Source of the DNA: Burkholderiaceae bacterium
GTDB lineage: Bacteria > Pseudomonadota > Gammaproteobacteria > Burkholderiales > Burkholderiaceae_C
NCBI GenBank assembly: GCA_024235895.1
Contig: JACKLM010000005.1
Location: 248,001-312,000 of the forward strand
DNA length: 64,000 nucleotides
Reading direction: 5' to 3'
Shown here: positions 33,752-44,635 of the stretch, piece by piece
Position numbering within the stretch: position 1 is the first letter of the stretch
Layout of the letters: every line of letters begins with the position of its first letter
Translations under genes and position numbers: made by a program
The notes under the pieces: generated by a model
Database searches by the model: none
Seen by the model: the letters and a program-made list of their open reading frames with translations, nothing else
What the model was told of the DNA's origin: nothing

Positions 33752-33879
33752 GCGTGCGAGGCGGTCATGCACGCGGCGCTTCGCGGCAACGCCGCTGCGC
33801 GTGTCACGATGCACGAGACGACGCTGGCCGACGGCGGCGCGTCGCGGTTCGGGATCGATGACCCGCGACAGCCGCGCTC

Positions 33880-34671
33880 TCAGACCTGCGCGCTCACCCA
33901 GCCGACGAGATCGTCGAGGACCTCGTCGCGGTTCGTCTCGTTGAAGATCTCGTGCTTGGCGCCGGCGTAGGCCTTCTCGGCCGCGCCGTCGCCGCGCAGG
34001 CCGGGCCAGGCCTGACGGACCGCGTCATAGCTGACGAGCGGGTCCTCGGTGCCGTGCATCCACAGCACCGGCACGGGCAGCCGCCCGGACTCGCGGATCG
34101 TGCCGAGCATCGCCGCAAAGGCTTCGAGCGTCGGCCGCTTGAAGGCGCCATGGTAGACGAGCGGGTCGGCGGCGTAGGCCGCGCCGACCGCCGGGTCGCG
34201 CGACAGCGTGTTCGGGTCCAGAGGCGCGTCGGGGATCTCCTCCATCGCCAGCAGCGCGTCGACCAGGCCGCCGGTGAGCAGCGGCGCCGACAGCACCGCG
34301 CAGGCCAGCTCCGCACCGAAGCGCTGCAGGTAGCGGGCCGCGAGCATCCCGCCCATCGAGTGGCCGATCAGCACCTGCGGCAGCGCGGGGTATTCGCCGC
34401 GCGCGCGCTCGGCGAGCCGGTGCATGTCGTCGACCACGGGCTCGAAGTCGGTGCACAGCACACGCTCGCCGTCGGAGCGGCCATGCCCGAGGTGGTCCTG
34501 CCCGAACACCACCGCGCCGGCCGCATTCAGCCGCGCCGCGACATGCTCGTAGCGACCGATGTGCTCGCCGTAGCCGTGACATAGCAGCGCGACCCAGGAG
34601 GGCCGCGCGATGGCCCAGCGCCGGGCGCGGATCGTGCCGGCATGCCCTTGCAGTACGAAGTCCTCGGCCAT
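33880..34671 (-). CDS. Alpha/beta hydrolase, monoacylglycerol lipase-like
   Basis: A 263-residue serine hydrolase of the Hydrolase_4 (PldB/lysophospholipase) group, probably acting on monoacylglycerols or lysophospholipids. Landmarks: oxyanion region LLCHGYGEHIGRYEHVAARL, DHLGHGRSDGER, nucleophile elbow IGHSMGGMLAARYL (Ser about 105), the catalytic Asp in MHGTEDPLVSYD and the His in GAKHEIFNE. No signal peptide is seen, so it is likely cytoplasmic. It stands alone on the minus strand, convergent with rsgA. The 164 bases between it and the BKACE gene hold no recognisable feature. Confidence 0.87.
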   Translation of the reverse strand: MAEDFVLQGHAGTIRARRWAIARPSWVALLCHGYGEHIGRYEHVAARLNAAGAVVFGQDHLGHGRSDGERVLCTDFEPVVDDMHRLAERARGEYPALPQVLIGHSMGGMLAARYLQRFGAELACAVLSAPLLTGGLVDALLAMEEIPDAPLDPNTLSRDPAVGAAYAADPLVYHGAFKRPTLEAFAAMLGTIRESGRLPVPVLWMHGTEDPLVSYDAVRQAWPGLRGDGAAEKAYAGAKHEIFNETNRDEVLDDLVGWVSAQV

Positions 34672-34835
34672 GAATCATGCTAGCACGCGCTGCCTGTCGA
34701 GTCGGGCGAGCCCGCGCTTGCGGCCCAGGCGAACGACGCCCGCGCCGGCCGACCTGCGTGCCTTGCGCGAGGCGGTGGTGCCGACGGTCGACGAGGTGCC
34801 GGATCGGGTCGAGCGCGATGGGCCGGAAGTCGCGC

Positions 34836-35720
34836 TCAGCCCGCGCGACCCAACCCCAGCATCACCCGCGCCTCGGCCGGCGACGCCACCTCGCGCCCCG
34901 CGCGCCTCGCGCAGGCCGCCAGCGCGTCGATCAGCGCGCCGTTTCCGCCTGCACGCTCGCCGCCCGGCAGGTAGAAGGTGTCCTCGAGCCCGGTGCGCAG
35001 CATGCCGCCGAGCTCGGCCGCGCGCTGGTGCACCGGCCAGACCTCGGCGCGCCCGATCAGCGTCGTCTGCCAGACGGCGCCGGGCACCGTCCAGCGCGGC
35101 AGCAGCGCCAGCAGGTCGGCGTCGCAGGGCATGCCGCTGGCCACGCCCATGACGAAGTTGTACTCGGGCACCAGTCCCGCGGCCGCGGCACCGAGCATGC
35201 CGCTGCGCACGTACATCTCGACGCTGCGCACGATGCCGACGTCGAAGCACTCGAACTCGGGGTGCGTGCCGCACTCGGCCATCACCTGCAGGAACTGCGC
35301 GATCTTGTCCGGCGGGTTGTCGAACACCATCGGCGGCCAGGCCCAGCGGCCGTCGGCGCGCAGCTTCAGGTAGTTGAGCGTGCCGGCGTTGCAGGCGGCG
35401 ATCTCCGGGCGCACGCGGCGGATGCACGCCGCCGGACCCGAGATGTCCTTGCCGATGACGCCGGTCGTCAGGTTGACGATCACACCCGGGCAGGCCGCGC
35501 GGATCGCGTCGCACACCGCCTGCGCGATATCCGGGTCCCAGCTCGGCAGGTGGCCCATGCCGTCCTGCTGCTGGCGCAGGTGGACGTGCATGACGCTGGC
35601 GCCGGCGCCGAACGCGGCGCGCGCCTCGGCCGCCATCTGCGCCGGCGTCACCGGTACCGGGTGCTGGCGCGGGTCGGTCAGCACGCCGGTCAGCGCGCAG
35701 GTCAGGATCGCCTTGTCCAT
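34836..35720 (-). CDS. BKACE (DUF849) beta-keto acid cleavage enzyme
   Basis: A 294-residue zinc enzyme of the family that cleaves a beta-keto acid with acetyl-CoA to give acetoacetate and a new acyl-CoA. Family features: [13 protein letters not shown] at the start, the zinc-binding HxH in [13 protein letters not shown] (about residues 45-47), [20 protein letters not shown] and [15 protein letters not shown] with the third zinc ligand Glu. The ATG at 35720 overlaps the stop of the biotin carboxylase gene by one base (TGATG). It closes the minus-strand carboxylase operon, where liu-type operons carry HMG-CoA lyase, so it may perform an analogous carbon-carbon cleavage after carboxylation and hydration. 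Its specific substrate is unknown. Confidence 0.85.
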   Translation of the reverse strand: MDKAILTCALTGVLTDPRQHPVPVTPAQMAAEARAAFGAGASVMHVHLRQQQDGMGHLPSWDPDIAQAVCDAIRAACPGVIVNLTTGVIGKDISGPAACIRRVRPEIAACNAGTLNYLKLRADGRWAWPPMVFDNPPDKIAQFLQVMAECGTHPEFECFDVGIVRSVEMYVRSGMLGAAAAGLVPEYNFVMGVASGMPCDADLLALLPRWTVPGAVWQTTLIGRAEVWPVHQRAAELGGMLRTGLEDTFYLPGGERAGGNGALIDALAACARRAGREVASPAEARVMLGLGRAG

Positions 35721-37763
35721 CAGCTTGCCTCCCCGGGGTCGATCTCGGCCAGCAGCGTGCCGGACTCGACGCTGTCGCCGACCGCCGCGTGCAGCGCGAC
35801 GACGCGGCCGGCGGTGCCGGCGTGCAGCCACATCTCCATCTTCATCGCCTCGACGCACAGCAGCGGCTGCCCGGCGGCGACGGCATCGCCCGGCGCGACC
35901 GCGACCGCGGCCACGCGCCCGGCGACCGGGGCGCGTGCGCGCCGCGGGTCGGGCGCGTCGTCGCCGGCGGGGTAGGGCGAGGCCTCGCGCAGCACGAAGA
36001 CCGCGGCGTCGTGCGCGATGTGCACCGCATCGCCGTCGACGACGGCGACGCAGCGCCTGCGCACGCCGTCGAGCGTGAACTCGACCTCGTGGTCGTGCAC
36101 GCGGTGCAGCTCGGCCTCGTGCGTGTGCGTGCCGCACTGCACGTGCCGTACTCGCGTCTTGCACGTTCGGACGCGAACCTGGCTTTGCCGCGTGCGCCTG
36201 CGTCGCGTAGCGTGCGCTGCTCGCTTGCGGTCTCTGCAGCGTCAGGTCCCAGGCGGCGACGCCAGCCGGGCGGCGCGCGCGCGCGCCGTCGCGCTGCGGC
36301 GCTGCGGCGGCGTCGGGCCGCGCGCGGAGCGTGGCGGCCAGCGTCCAGATCGCATCGGGCACCGCGGGCTCCGCCAGCAGCGGATCGCCGGCGGCGGTCC
36401 ATTCGTCGATCAGCGTCGTGTGCATGCGCGCGCCGGTGAAATCCGGGTGGCGCAGCAGGTCGCGCAGGAATCGCCCGTTGTGGCGCAGGCCCAGCAGCGG
36501 CGCGTCGGCCAGCAGCGCCTCGAGGCGCCGGATCGCGTCGCCGCGGTCGCGCCCGTGCGCGATCAGCTTGGCGACCATCGCGTCGTAGTGCGGCGTCACG
36601 CGGCCGCCCTCGGCGATGCCGGCGTCGATGCGCGCGCCGCCGAACGACGCGTCGCCCGCACCGCGCCCGGCCAGCGCCTGCGTCGGACGCCAGTGCAGCA
36701 CGCCGCCGGTCTGCGGTGCGAAGCCGGTGTAGGGGTCCTCCGCGTAGAGCCTGACCTCGATCGCGTGGCCGGCGAATCGCACGTCCTGCTGCCGCAGCGG
36801 CAGCGGCTCGCCAGCGGCCACGCGCAGCTGCCACTCGACGAGGTCCAGCCCGGTGATGCACTCCGTCACCGGGTGCTCGACCTGCAGCCGCGTATTCATC
36901 TCGAGGAAGTGGTGCCGGCCGTCGGCATCGACGATGAACTCGACCGTGCCGGCGCCGACATAGCCGACCGCGCGCGCCGCGGCGACGGCGTCGGCGCCCA
37001 TGCGCTCGCGCAGCGCGGCGTCGACGATCGGCGACGGCGCCTCCTCGACGACCTTCTGGCGCCGGCGCTGCGCGGTGCAGTCGCGCTCGCCGAGGTGGAT
37101 GCAGCCGCCATGCGCATCGGCGAAGACCTGCACCTCGATGTGGCGCCCGCGCTCGATCAGCCGCTCCAGCATCAGCGTGCCGTCGCCGAAGGCCGCCAAC
37201 GCCTCGCGCCGCGCGCCGGCCAGCGCCGCCGGCAGCTCGGCCAGGTCGCTCACCAGTCGCATGCCGCGCCCGCCACCGCCGGCCACCGCCTTGACGAGCA
37301 GCGGCAGGCCGAGCGCCGCGGCCTCCGCGGCGAGCCGGGCGTCGTCCTGCTCGTCGCCGAGGTAGCCGGGCGCGCAGGGTACGCCGGCCTCGCGCATGCG
37401 CCGCTTGGCCAGCGCCTTGTTGCCCATCGCGCGGATCGCCGCCGGTGGCGGGCCGATGAAGACCAGCCCGGCCGCGGCGCAGGCCTCGGCGAAGTCGGCG
37501 CGCTCGGCGAGAAAGCCGTAGCCGGGGTGGACCGCATCGGCGCCGCTTCGGCGCGCGGCGTCGAGCAGCGCGTCGATGCGCAGGTAGCTGTCCGCCGGCG
37601 CCGCGCCGCCGATCGCGACCGCCTCGTCGGCCAGCCGCACATGCGGCGCGTCGGCATCGGCATCGCTGAACACCGCGACGCTGCGGTAGCCGAGCGCACG
37701 CGCGGTGCGGATGACGCGGCAGGCGATCTCGCCGCGATTGGCGATCAGGATCTTCGAGAACAT
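35720..37763 (-). pseudogene. atuF: Acyl-CoA carboxylase biotin carboxylase/BCCP subunit, AtuF-like, one frameshift
   Basis: Biotin-containing alpha subunit of a 3-methylcrotonyl/geranyl-CoA-type carboxylase; it carboxylates biotin with ATP and bicarbonate. Residues 1-450 are an uninterrupted biotin carboxylase: [36 protein letters not shown], the ATP lid [19 protein letters not shown] [30 protein letters not shown] and EVRLYAEDP. Between about 36150 and 36250 the sequence resembles nothing in the family and the frame changes; the C-terminal biotinyl domain (VEAMKMEMW, Lys as biotin site) then follows to TGA 35720. An indel, perhaps with a local rearrangement, lies there. MKMEMW rather than MKMEHT fits the geranyl-CoA group, from recall. 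Corrected length is about 680 residues. Confidence 0.78.
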
Positions 37764-37817
37764 CAGGGCTCAGCGGCTCGATCGCGGCGCGACTGCATCT
37801 TCGTCATGCGCGGGGCT

Positions 37818-38615
37818 TCATTGCGGCGCCCAGCTCGGCGGACGCTTGCTGAGGAATGCGGCGGTGCCCTCCTGCCCCTCGGCGCCGAGCGCGGCGCGCG
37901 AGAACACCTGCGCCGCCTCGCCGACCAGGCCGGCGGCGCGTGTCCAGCGGCATTCGGCGAGCAGCGCCTTGGTCGCCGCCAGCGCGGCCGGCGCGCACTG
38001 CAGGATCTCGCGCAGCACGCGCGCCAGCACGGTGTCGACCGCCTCGGGCCGGCAGTGCTCGTGCGCCAGCCGCAGCGCGTGCGCGCTGGCCGCGTCCAGC
38101 CGCGCGCCGGTGACGGCGAGCCGCTTGGCCTCGGCATAGCCGACGCGCTCGACGAGGAAGGGCGCGATCTGCGCCGGCACGACGCCGAGCGAGGTTTCCG
38201 GCAGCCGGAACTGCGCACCCTCGACCGCGATCGTCACGTCGGCCACGCAGGCCAGCCCGAAGCCGCCGCCCATCACCGTACCCTCGGCGACGACGACCAC
38301 CGCCAGCCCGGTGCTGGCCCAGGCGACGCACAGCTCGCCGAAGGCGGCACTCACCTTGGCCAGCGCCTCGGGGTCGTCCGCGAGCCGGGCGCGCGCCGCG
38401 GCCATGTCGCGGATATCGCCGCCGGCGCAGAAGTGGCCGCCGGCGCCGCGCAGCACGACGACGCGCGTGCTGGCGTCGTGCTCGGCGTCGTGCAGCGCGG
38501 TGCGCAGCTCGTGCACCATCGCCAGCGACATCGCGTTGCGCACCTCGGGGCGCGCGAGCTCGATCCGCAGCACCGGCCCGTCGCGGTGCAGCCGTAGGGT
38601 CGTCGGCGCGGTCAT
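37818..38615 (-). CDS. atuE: Enoyl-CoA hydratase, isohexenylglutaconyl-CoA hydratase-like (AtuE)
   Basis: A 265-residue crotonase-fold protein that should hydrate the double bond of the carboxylated CoA ester produced by the neighbouring carboxylase. Oxyanion hole segments are GGHFCAGGDIRDM (about residues 59-71) and VVAEGTVMGGGFGLACVADVTIA, and the catalytic region is FRLPETSLGVVPAQIAPFLVERVG. The PAQIAPF signature is shared with the methylglutaconyl/isohexenylglutaconyl-CoA hydratase branch rather than with short-chain crotonase. It lies 12 bases after the acyl-CoA dehydrogenase in the same operon and 54 bases before the biotin carboxylase, in the atuC-D-E-F order. Confidence 0.8.
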   Translation of the reverse strand: MTAPTTLRLHRDGPVLRIELARPEVRNAMSLAMVHELRTALHDAEHDASTRVVVLRGAGGHFCAGGDIRDMAAARARLADDPEALAKVSAAFGELCVAWASTGLAVVVVAEGTVMGGGFGLACVADVTIAVEGAQFRLPETSLGVVPAQIAPFLVERVGYAEAKRLAVTGARLDAASAHALRLAHEHCRPEAVDTVLARVLREILQCAPAALAATKALLAECRWTRAAGLVGEAAQVFSRAALGAEGQEGTAAFLSKRPPSWAPQ

Positions 38616-38627
38616 GGCGTCGGAGGC

Positions 38628-39782
<1,155 letters not shown>

Positions 39783-39840
39783 CGTCGGTTCTCCTGGAAC
39801 GGGTCGGTTCGGGGCGGTCGGGTCGGGCCGCGCGCGGCGG

Positions 39841-41460
39841 CTACATGCGCGCAATGCCGAAGGTGTTGGGGCGCAGCACGCGGCGCGCGGCCTCCTCGGC
39901 CAGCGCCAGGCAGGTGGCGAGGACCTGGCGCGTATCGCGCGGGTCGATGATGCCGTCGTCCCACAGCCGCGCGCTGCCGAACAGGACGTGCGACTCGGCG
40001 TCGAGCCGACGCCGCAGCTGGTCGCTCATCGCCTTCAGCCCGGCCTCGGCCTTGTCGTCCAGCGCCACGCCCTGGCGGCCGAGCTTGCCGCGGCCGACCA
40101 TCTCCATCACCATCGCCGCCTGCGCGCCGCCCATCACCGCGGTGCGCGCGCTCGGCCACGAGAAAATGAATCGCGGGTCGAAGCCGCGCCCGCACATGCC
40201 GTAGTTGCCGGCGCCGAAGCTGCCGCCGACGACGATGGTGAACTTGGGCACGCGCGCGTTCGCCACCGCCTGGATCATCTTGCTGCCGTGCTTGATCGCG
40301 CCGGCGGCCTCGGCGGCCTTGCCGACCATGTAGCCGGTCGTGTTCTGCAGGAAGACGAGCGGCAGGGCGGCCTGGTCGGCGAGCTGGATGAACTGCGCGG
40401 CCTTGACCGAGCCGTTCGGCTGGATCGGGCCGTTGTTGCCGAGGAGGCCGACGCGGTGGCCGTCGATTCGCGCATGGCCGCAGATCGTGTCGCTGCCGTA
40501 GGCGGCCTTGAACTCGGTGAAGTCCGAGTTGTCGACGATGCGCCCGACGATCTCGCGCACGTCGTAGGGCTCGCGATCGTCGGCCGGCACGATGCCCATC
40601 AGCTCCTCGGCATCGTGGCGCGGTGGCAGCGCCGGGGCGCGCGCGGGCGGCTCGTCCCAGGGCAGCGCGGCGAGCAGCTCGCGCGCGATCGCGATCGCGT
40701 GCGCATCGTCCTCGGCCAGGTATTCGCCCAACCCCGTGACGCGCGCGTGCAGCTCGGCGCCGCCGAGCTCGTCGTCGGTCGCGTCCTCGCCGATCGCGGC
40801 CTTGACCAGCGGCGGGCCGGCCAGGTAGATCGACGAGCGGCCCTTGACCAGCACGACATAGTCCGACAGCCCCGGCAGGTAGGCGCCGCCGGCGGTCGAC
40901 GATCCGTGCACGACCGCGATCTGCGGGATGCCGGCCGCCGACAGCCGCGCCTGGTTGGCGAAGGTCCGCCCGCCGTCGACGAAGATCTCGGCCTGATACA
41001 TCAGGTTGGCACCACCGGACTCGACCAGCGTCAGCACCGGCAGCTTGTTCTCCAGCGCCAGCTGCTGCGCGCGCAGCGCCTTCTTCAACCCCATCGGCGG
41101 CACCGTCCCGCCCTTGACCGCGCTGTCGCTGGCCGAGACCAGCACGCGCTTGCCGGCCACGGTGCCGATGCCGACGATCGAGCCGCCGCCTTGCACGCTC
41201 TTCCTGCCGTCGTCGTCGTGCATGCCCAGCCCGGCGAGCGACGACAGCTCGAGAAAGCCGCTGCCGCGGTCGAGCAGCCGCGCCACGCGCTCGCGCGGCA
41301 GCAGCTGGCCGCGCTCGTCGAAGCGCGCACGCCGGGACTCGGACTCGGCGACGACCCGCGCTTCCAGCGCGCGCACCTCGGCCAGCCGCTCGGCCATGCG
41401 CCCGGCGTTGGCGCGGAAGGCTGCGCCCTGGGTGTCCAGGCGGGACGCCAGCACCGTCAC
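39841..41460 (-). CDS. atuC: Acyl-CoA carboxylase carboxyltransferase subunit, geranyl-CoA type (AtuC-like)
   Basis: A 539-residue beta subunit that moves the carboxyl group from biotin to the acyl-CoA. It has the two crotonase-like carboxyltransferase halves: VLVSASDSAVKGGTVPPMGLKKALRAQQLALENKLPVLTLVESGGANL and VGLLGNNGPIQPNGSVKAAQFIQLADQAALPLVFLQNTTGYMVG. The substrate-lining segment reads VHGSSTAGGAYLPGLSDYVV. In methylcrotonyl-CoA carboxylases I recall MGSCTAGGAYVPAMSDE there, while the H-G-S-S...L-S-D-Y form is that of geranyl-CoA carboxylase. The GTG start at 41460 overlaps the SDR stop by four bases (GTGA), so expression is coupled. A GTG start and the exact N-terminus remain slightly uncertain. 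Confidence 0.85.
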   Translation of the reverse strand: MTVLASRLDTQGAAFRANAGRMAERLAEVRALEARVVAESESRRARFDERGQLLPRERVARLLDRGSGFLELSSLAGLGMHDDDGRKSVQGGGSIVGIGTVAGKRVLVSASDSAVKGGTVPPMGLKKALRAQQLALENKLPVLTLVESGGANLMYQAEIFVDGGRTFANQARLSAAGIPQIAVVHGSSTAGGAYLPGLSDYVVLVKGRSSIYLAGPPLVKAAIGEDATDDELGGAELHARVTGLGEYLAEDDAHAIAIARELLAALPWDEPPARAPALPPRHDAEELMGIVPADDREPYDVREIVGRIVDNSDFTEFKAAYGSDTICGHARIDGHRVGLLGNNGPIQPNGSVKAAQFIQLADQAALPLVFLQNTTGYMVGKAAEAAGAIKHGSKMIQAVANARVPKFTIVVGGSFGAGNYGMCGRGFDPRFIFSWPSARTAVMGGAQAAMVMEMVGRGKLGRQGVALDDKAEAGLKAMSDQLRRRLDAESHVLFGSARLWDDGIIDPRDTRQVLATCLALAEEAARRVLRPNTFGIARM

Positions 41461-42347
41461 GGCTGCAGCACCTTCGGCACGACCGCGCGGTGGAAGCCCT
41501 CGAAAGGCCGCGAACGGTCGTGGTCGACGCTCGGGAAGACCGCGTTGCCCAGCGGCGCACCGCCGTCGATGCGCAGCGTCACGCCGGTGACGAAGGCCGC
41601 CGCCGGCGACAGCAGGAAGACGATCGCGGCGCTGACCTCGGCCTCGCTCGCCAGCCGGCGCAGCGGCACATGCTGGCGCAGGCGCGGGATCAGCGCGCGC
41701 GCCGCGCCCTCGTAGGTGTCCATGCCCGACGACGCGACCCAGCCCGGCGCGACGGCGTTGACGCGCACGCCCGAGGAGGCCCACTCGAAGGCCGCGCTCA
41801 GCGTCAGGTTGGCCATGCCGGCACGCGCCGCGCCCGAGTGCGCCATGCCGGGCATGCCGTTGCGGAAATCGGCCGTCATGTTGACGATCGCGCCGCCGTG
41901 GCGTTGCATGCTGCGCGCGTAGACCTCGCGCATCATCAGGAAGCCGCCGGTCAGGTTGGCGGCGACGACCGACTCGAAGCCGCGCTTGCTGATCGCCGCC
42001 AGCGGCGCCGGGAACTGGCCGCCGGCGTTGTTGACCAGGGCGTCGATGCGGCCGTGCTCGGCCGCCAGGCGCGCGACCTCGGCCTTGACCGCGTCCTCGT
42101 CGCGGATGTCGAACGCGGCCCAGTCGCAGCGCCCGCCGTCGGCGGCGATCTCGGCGGCGACCGCCTCCAGCTTGGCCGCGGTGCGGCCGCTGACGATCAC
42201 GCTGGCGCCGAGCGACGCCAGCTCGTGCGCGACGCAGCGCCCGATGCCGCTGCCGCCGCCGGTGACCCAGGCGACGCGGCCGTCGAACAGGCCGGGGCGG
42301 AAGACGCTGCGGTAGCTGCCGGGGGCGAGAGCGGTCGGGTCGGTCAT
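41457..42347 (-). CDS. SDR family oxidoreductase, PECR/AtuB-like, lacking the YxxxK pair
   Basis: A 296-residue Rossmann-fold protein and first gene of the carboxylase operon. The cofactor motif VTGGGSGIG (about 29-37), DIRDEDAV, NNAGG and VRVNAVAPGWVASSGMD are standard. The catalytic segment reads MAHSGAARAGMANLTLSAAFEW; in the human peroxisomal enoyl-CoA reductase PECR the same segment has YNLTK, whereas here ANLTL replaces both the Tyr and the Lys. Related bacterial SDRs with the AHSGAARAG block are often near citronellol or acyl-CoA genes. It may use another mechanism, be a non-catalytic partner, or act as an alcohol dehydrogenase through other residues. Position equals atuB in Pseudomonas clusters. 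Confidence 0.75.
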   Translation of the reverse strand: MTDPTALAPGSYRSVFRPGLFDGRVAWVTGGGSGIGRCVAHELASLGASVIVSGRTAAKLEAVAAEIAADGGRCDWAAFDIRDEDAVKAEVARLAAEHGRIDALVNNAGGQFPAPLAAISKRGFESVVAANLTGGFLMMREVYARSMQRHGGAIVNMTADFRNGMPGMAHSGAARAGMANLTLSAAFEWASSGVRVNAVAPGWVASSGMDTYEGAARALIPRLRQHVPLRRLASEAEVSAAIVFLLSPAAAFVTGVTLRIDGGAPLGNAVFPSVDHDRSRPFEGFHRAVVPKVLQP

Positions 42348-42398
42348 CGGCGGGGGCTCGGTCGGGCGAGGGCGCGGTGCAGCGGATTAGGCCGAAGG

Positions 42399-42415
42399 CT
42401 TACGTATACGTCAAG
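42399..42415. promoter_or_regulatory. Dyad in the divergent spacer, candidate operator of the MerR regulator
   Basis: ACGTATACGT (42402-42411) is a perfect 10-bp palindrome inside CTTACGTATACGTCAAG, in an unusually AT-rich stretch of the 161-bp spacer between the SDR operon and SCP2. On the minus strand it overlaps TTGACTTGACG, a plausible -35 region for the SDR operon. The ACGT-centred dyad resembles sites described for LiuR-type MerR regulators; this link is inference. Confidence 0.45.
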
Positions 42416-42508
42416 TCAATGCATCATAGGGAAACTGCCTAGCACCTGCGGAATCAGGCTCCTCTACGATGCGGCGCCAGTCTCGACCCCGTTCCCGGAG
42501 CCTGCCGA

Positions 42509-42805
42509 ATGGACCTGCAAGCCTGCACCGAATCCCTGCGCACCAAGGTCGGCGACGCCAGCGGCCTGAATGCGACGCTGAAGTTCGACTGCGGCGCCGA
42601 CGGCGTCGTCGTCGTCGACGGCCGCGCGGTGCCGAACACCGTCGACAACGCCGACCGCGAGACCGACTGCACGGTCGCGATCACGACCGACAACCTGGCC
42701 GCGATGCTGCAGGGCGCGCTCGACCCGGTGACCGGATTCATGACCGGCCGCTTCACCGTCAGCGGCGACATGAGTGTGGCGATGAAGCTGCAGCGCATCG
42801 TCTGA
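42509..42805 (+). CDS. SCP2 sterol-binding domain protein
   Basis: A 98-residue protein consisting of a single SCP2-like lipid-binding domain. Visible pattern: SGLNATLKFDCGADGVVVVDGRAVPNTV, then DCTVAITTDNLAAMLQGALDPVTGFMTGRFTVSGDMSVAMKLQRIV, with the G-x-F-M-x-G-R-F/K-x-x-x-G-D signature. It probably carries a hydrophobic acyl-CoA or terpenoid intermediate in the cytoplasm. It is the first gene after the divergent promoter, and the MerR regulator starts two bases after its stop. Confidence 0.85.
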   Translation: MDLQACTESLRTKVGDASGLNATLKFDCGADGVVVVDGRAVPNTVDNADRETDCTVAITTDNLAAMLQGALDPVTGFMTGRFTVSGDMSVAMKLQRIV

Positions 42806-42807
42806 GC

Positions 42808-43314
42808 ATGGCGACGCGCGGCTCGGTCGGCGGGGCCCCGGCGCGCGCGGAGGTGGTCGCGCCACGGCGCGCGGCGGCCGCACCGAGCGCGCGCGAGGCG
42901 GTCGCGGCGCATCGCGACGAATCCGGCGGCGATCTGTTCGGCATCACCGAGCTGTGCGCCGAGTTCGGCATCTCGGCGCGCGCGATCCGCTTCTACGAGG
43001 ACAAGGGGCTGCTCGCGCCGCGGCGCGTCGGCGGCACCCGCGTCTACACGCGGCGCGACCGCGCCCGGCTGGCGCTGATCCTGCGCAGCAAGGCGATCGG
43101 CGCGTCGCTGGCCGAGATCAAGCGCTTTCTCGACCTGTACGGCACGCACGGCGAGGGGCGGGTGCAGCAGCTGCGCTACGTGCTGCGGCGCACCGACGAG
43201 GCGATCGCCGAGCTCGGGCAGAAACGCGCGCACATCGACGCCACGCTGGCCGAGCTGCGCGTGATCAACGAGGCGGTGCGCGAGCAGCTCGCGCGCGTGC
43301 GGCAACCTGTGTGA
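42808..43314 (+). CDS. MerR-family transcriptional regulator, LiuR-like
   Basis: A 168-residue regulator. After about 44 residues of alanine/arginine-rich leader comes the MerR helix-turn-helix (FGITELCAEFGISARAIRFYEDKGLLAPRRVGGTRVYTRRDRARLALILRSKAIGASLAEIKRFLDLY) and a coiled-coil dimer helix (VLRRTDEAIAELGQKRAHIDATLAELRVINEAV). It has no cysteines for metal binding, as expected for the LiuR/acyl-CoA-type branch. The ATG at 42808 is the first in frame; translation may instead begin later. It likely controls both divergent operons, in response to a CoA thioester (inference from the LiuR family). Pseudomonas atu clusters use the TetR-type AtuR instead. Confidence 0.8.
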   Translation: MATRGSVGGAPARAEVVAPRRAAAAPSAREAVAAHRDESGGDLFGITELCAEFGISARAIRFYEDKGLLAPRRVGGTRVYTRRDRARLALILRSKAIGASLAEIKRFLDLYGTHGEGRVQQLRYVLRRTDEAIAELGQKRAHIDATLAELRVINEAVREQLARVRQPV

Positions 43315-43419
43315 TTCGGGGCACAGGCCCGGGATCATGGAGGACTACCCCATCGAGACGCCGCAGGTTGCGGCCGTGCTCGGCAGGATGGTCGACGGAC
43401 CTGAAACGGGAGCAGGACG

Positions 43420-44625
43420 ATGAGCGAGGCCTATCTCTACGACCACGTGCGCACGCCGCGCGGCCGCGGCAAGAAGGACGGCGGACTGCACCAGGCCAGC
43501 CCGGTGTGGCTGCTGCGCACGCTGCTGCGCGCGCTGCAGTCGCGCCACGAGCTCGACACCGCGCTCGTCGACGATGTCGTGCTCGGCTGCGTGACGCCGG
43601 TGGGCGAGCAGGGTGCGGACATCGCGCGCACCGCGGTGCTCGACGCCGACTGGGCGCAGACGGTGGCCGGCGTGACGCAGTCGCGCTTCTGCGCGTCGGG
43701 GCTCGAGTCGGTCAACCTCGCCGCCGCCAAGGTGATGAGCGGCTGGGAGGACCTGGTCGTCGCCGGCGGCGTCGAGAGCATGAGCCGCTGGGCGATGGGC
43801 AGCGACGGCGGGGCCTGGTTGATGGACCCGCGCGTCAACCACAAGCTCGGCTTCGTGCCGCAGGGCGTGGGTGCGGACCTGATCGCCACACTGGAGGGCT
43901 GGGGCCGCGCCGACGTCGATGCGTTCGCGCTGCGATCGCACCAGCGCGCGGCGGCGGCGCGCGCCGAGGGGCGCTTCGCGCGCTCGATCGTCCCGGTGCA
44001 CGATATCGCCGGCCTGTTGCTGCTGGCCGAGGACGAGACGATCCGCCCGCAGGCGACGATCGAGGCGATGGCCAAGCTCGATCCCAGCTTCGCGATGATG
44101 GGGCAGATGGGGTTCGACGCCACCGCGCTGCGCAAGTACACGACGGTCGAGCGCATCGAGCATGTCCACCACGCCGGCAACTCGTCGGGCATCGTCGACG
44201 GCGCGGCGCTGATGCTGGTCGGCTCGCGCGCGGGCGGCGCCAAGGCGGGCCTCGCGCCGCGCGCGCGCGTCCGCGCCGCGGCGGTCGTCGGCTCCGAGCC
44301 GACGATCATGCTGACCGGGCCGACACCGGCCTGCCGCAAGGCGCTGGCCAAGGCCGGGATGCAGCCCGGCGACATCGACCTGTGGGAGATCAACGAGGCC
44401 TTTGCCGTCGTGCCGATGAAGACCGCGCGCGACCTCGGGCTGGACATGGACCGCGTCAACGTCAACGGCGGCGCGATCGCGATGGGCCACCCGCTGGGGG
44501 CCACCGGCTGCGTGATCCTGGGCACGCTGCTCGACGAGCTCGAGCGGCGCGACCTGGCGACCGGCTGCGCGACGCTGTGCGTCGGCGGCGGCATGGGCAT
44601 CGCCACCATCATCGAGCGCGTCTGA
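43420..44625 (+). CDS. Acetyl-CoA C-acyltransferase (thiolase)
   Basis: A 401-residue thiolase that cleaves 3-oxoacyl-CoA with CoA to release acetyl-CoA in beta-oxidation. The nucleophilic Cys is in [13 protein letters not shown] (about residue 92); the catalytic His residues are in [10 protein letters not shown] and [14 protein letters not shown]; the second Cys is in [37 protein letters not shown] at the N-terminus is typical of FadI/FadA-like thiolases of proteobacteria. It begins 105 bases after the MerR gene and is followed 10 bases later by the FadJ-type gene, with which it forms the beta-oxidation module of this cluster. Confidence 0.92.
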   Translation: MSEAYLYDHVRTPRGRGKKDGGLHQASPVWLLRTLLRALQSRHELDTALVDDVVLGCVTPVGEQGADIARTAVLDADWAQTVAGVTQSRFCASGLESVNLAAAKVMSGWEDLVVAGGVESMSRWAMGSDGGAWLMDPRVNHKLGFVPQGVGADLIATLEGWGRADVDAFALRSHQRAAAARAEGRFARSIVPVHDIAGLLLLAEDETIRPQATIEAMAKLDPSFAMMGQMGFDATALRKYTTVERIEHVHHAGNSSGIVDGAALMLVGSRAGGAKAGLAPRARVRAAAVVGSEPTIMLTGPTPACRKALAKAGMQPGDIDLWEINEAFAVVPMKTARDLGLDMDRVNVNGGAIAMGHPLGATGCVILGTLLDELERRDLATGCATLCVGGGMGIATIIERV

Positions 44626-44635
44626 GGAGGCTGGC

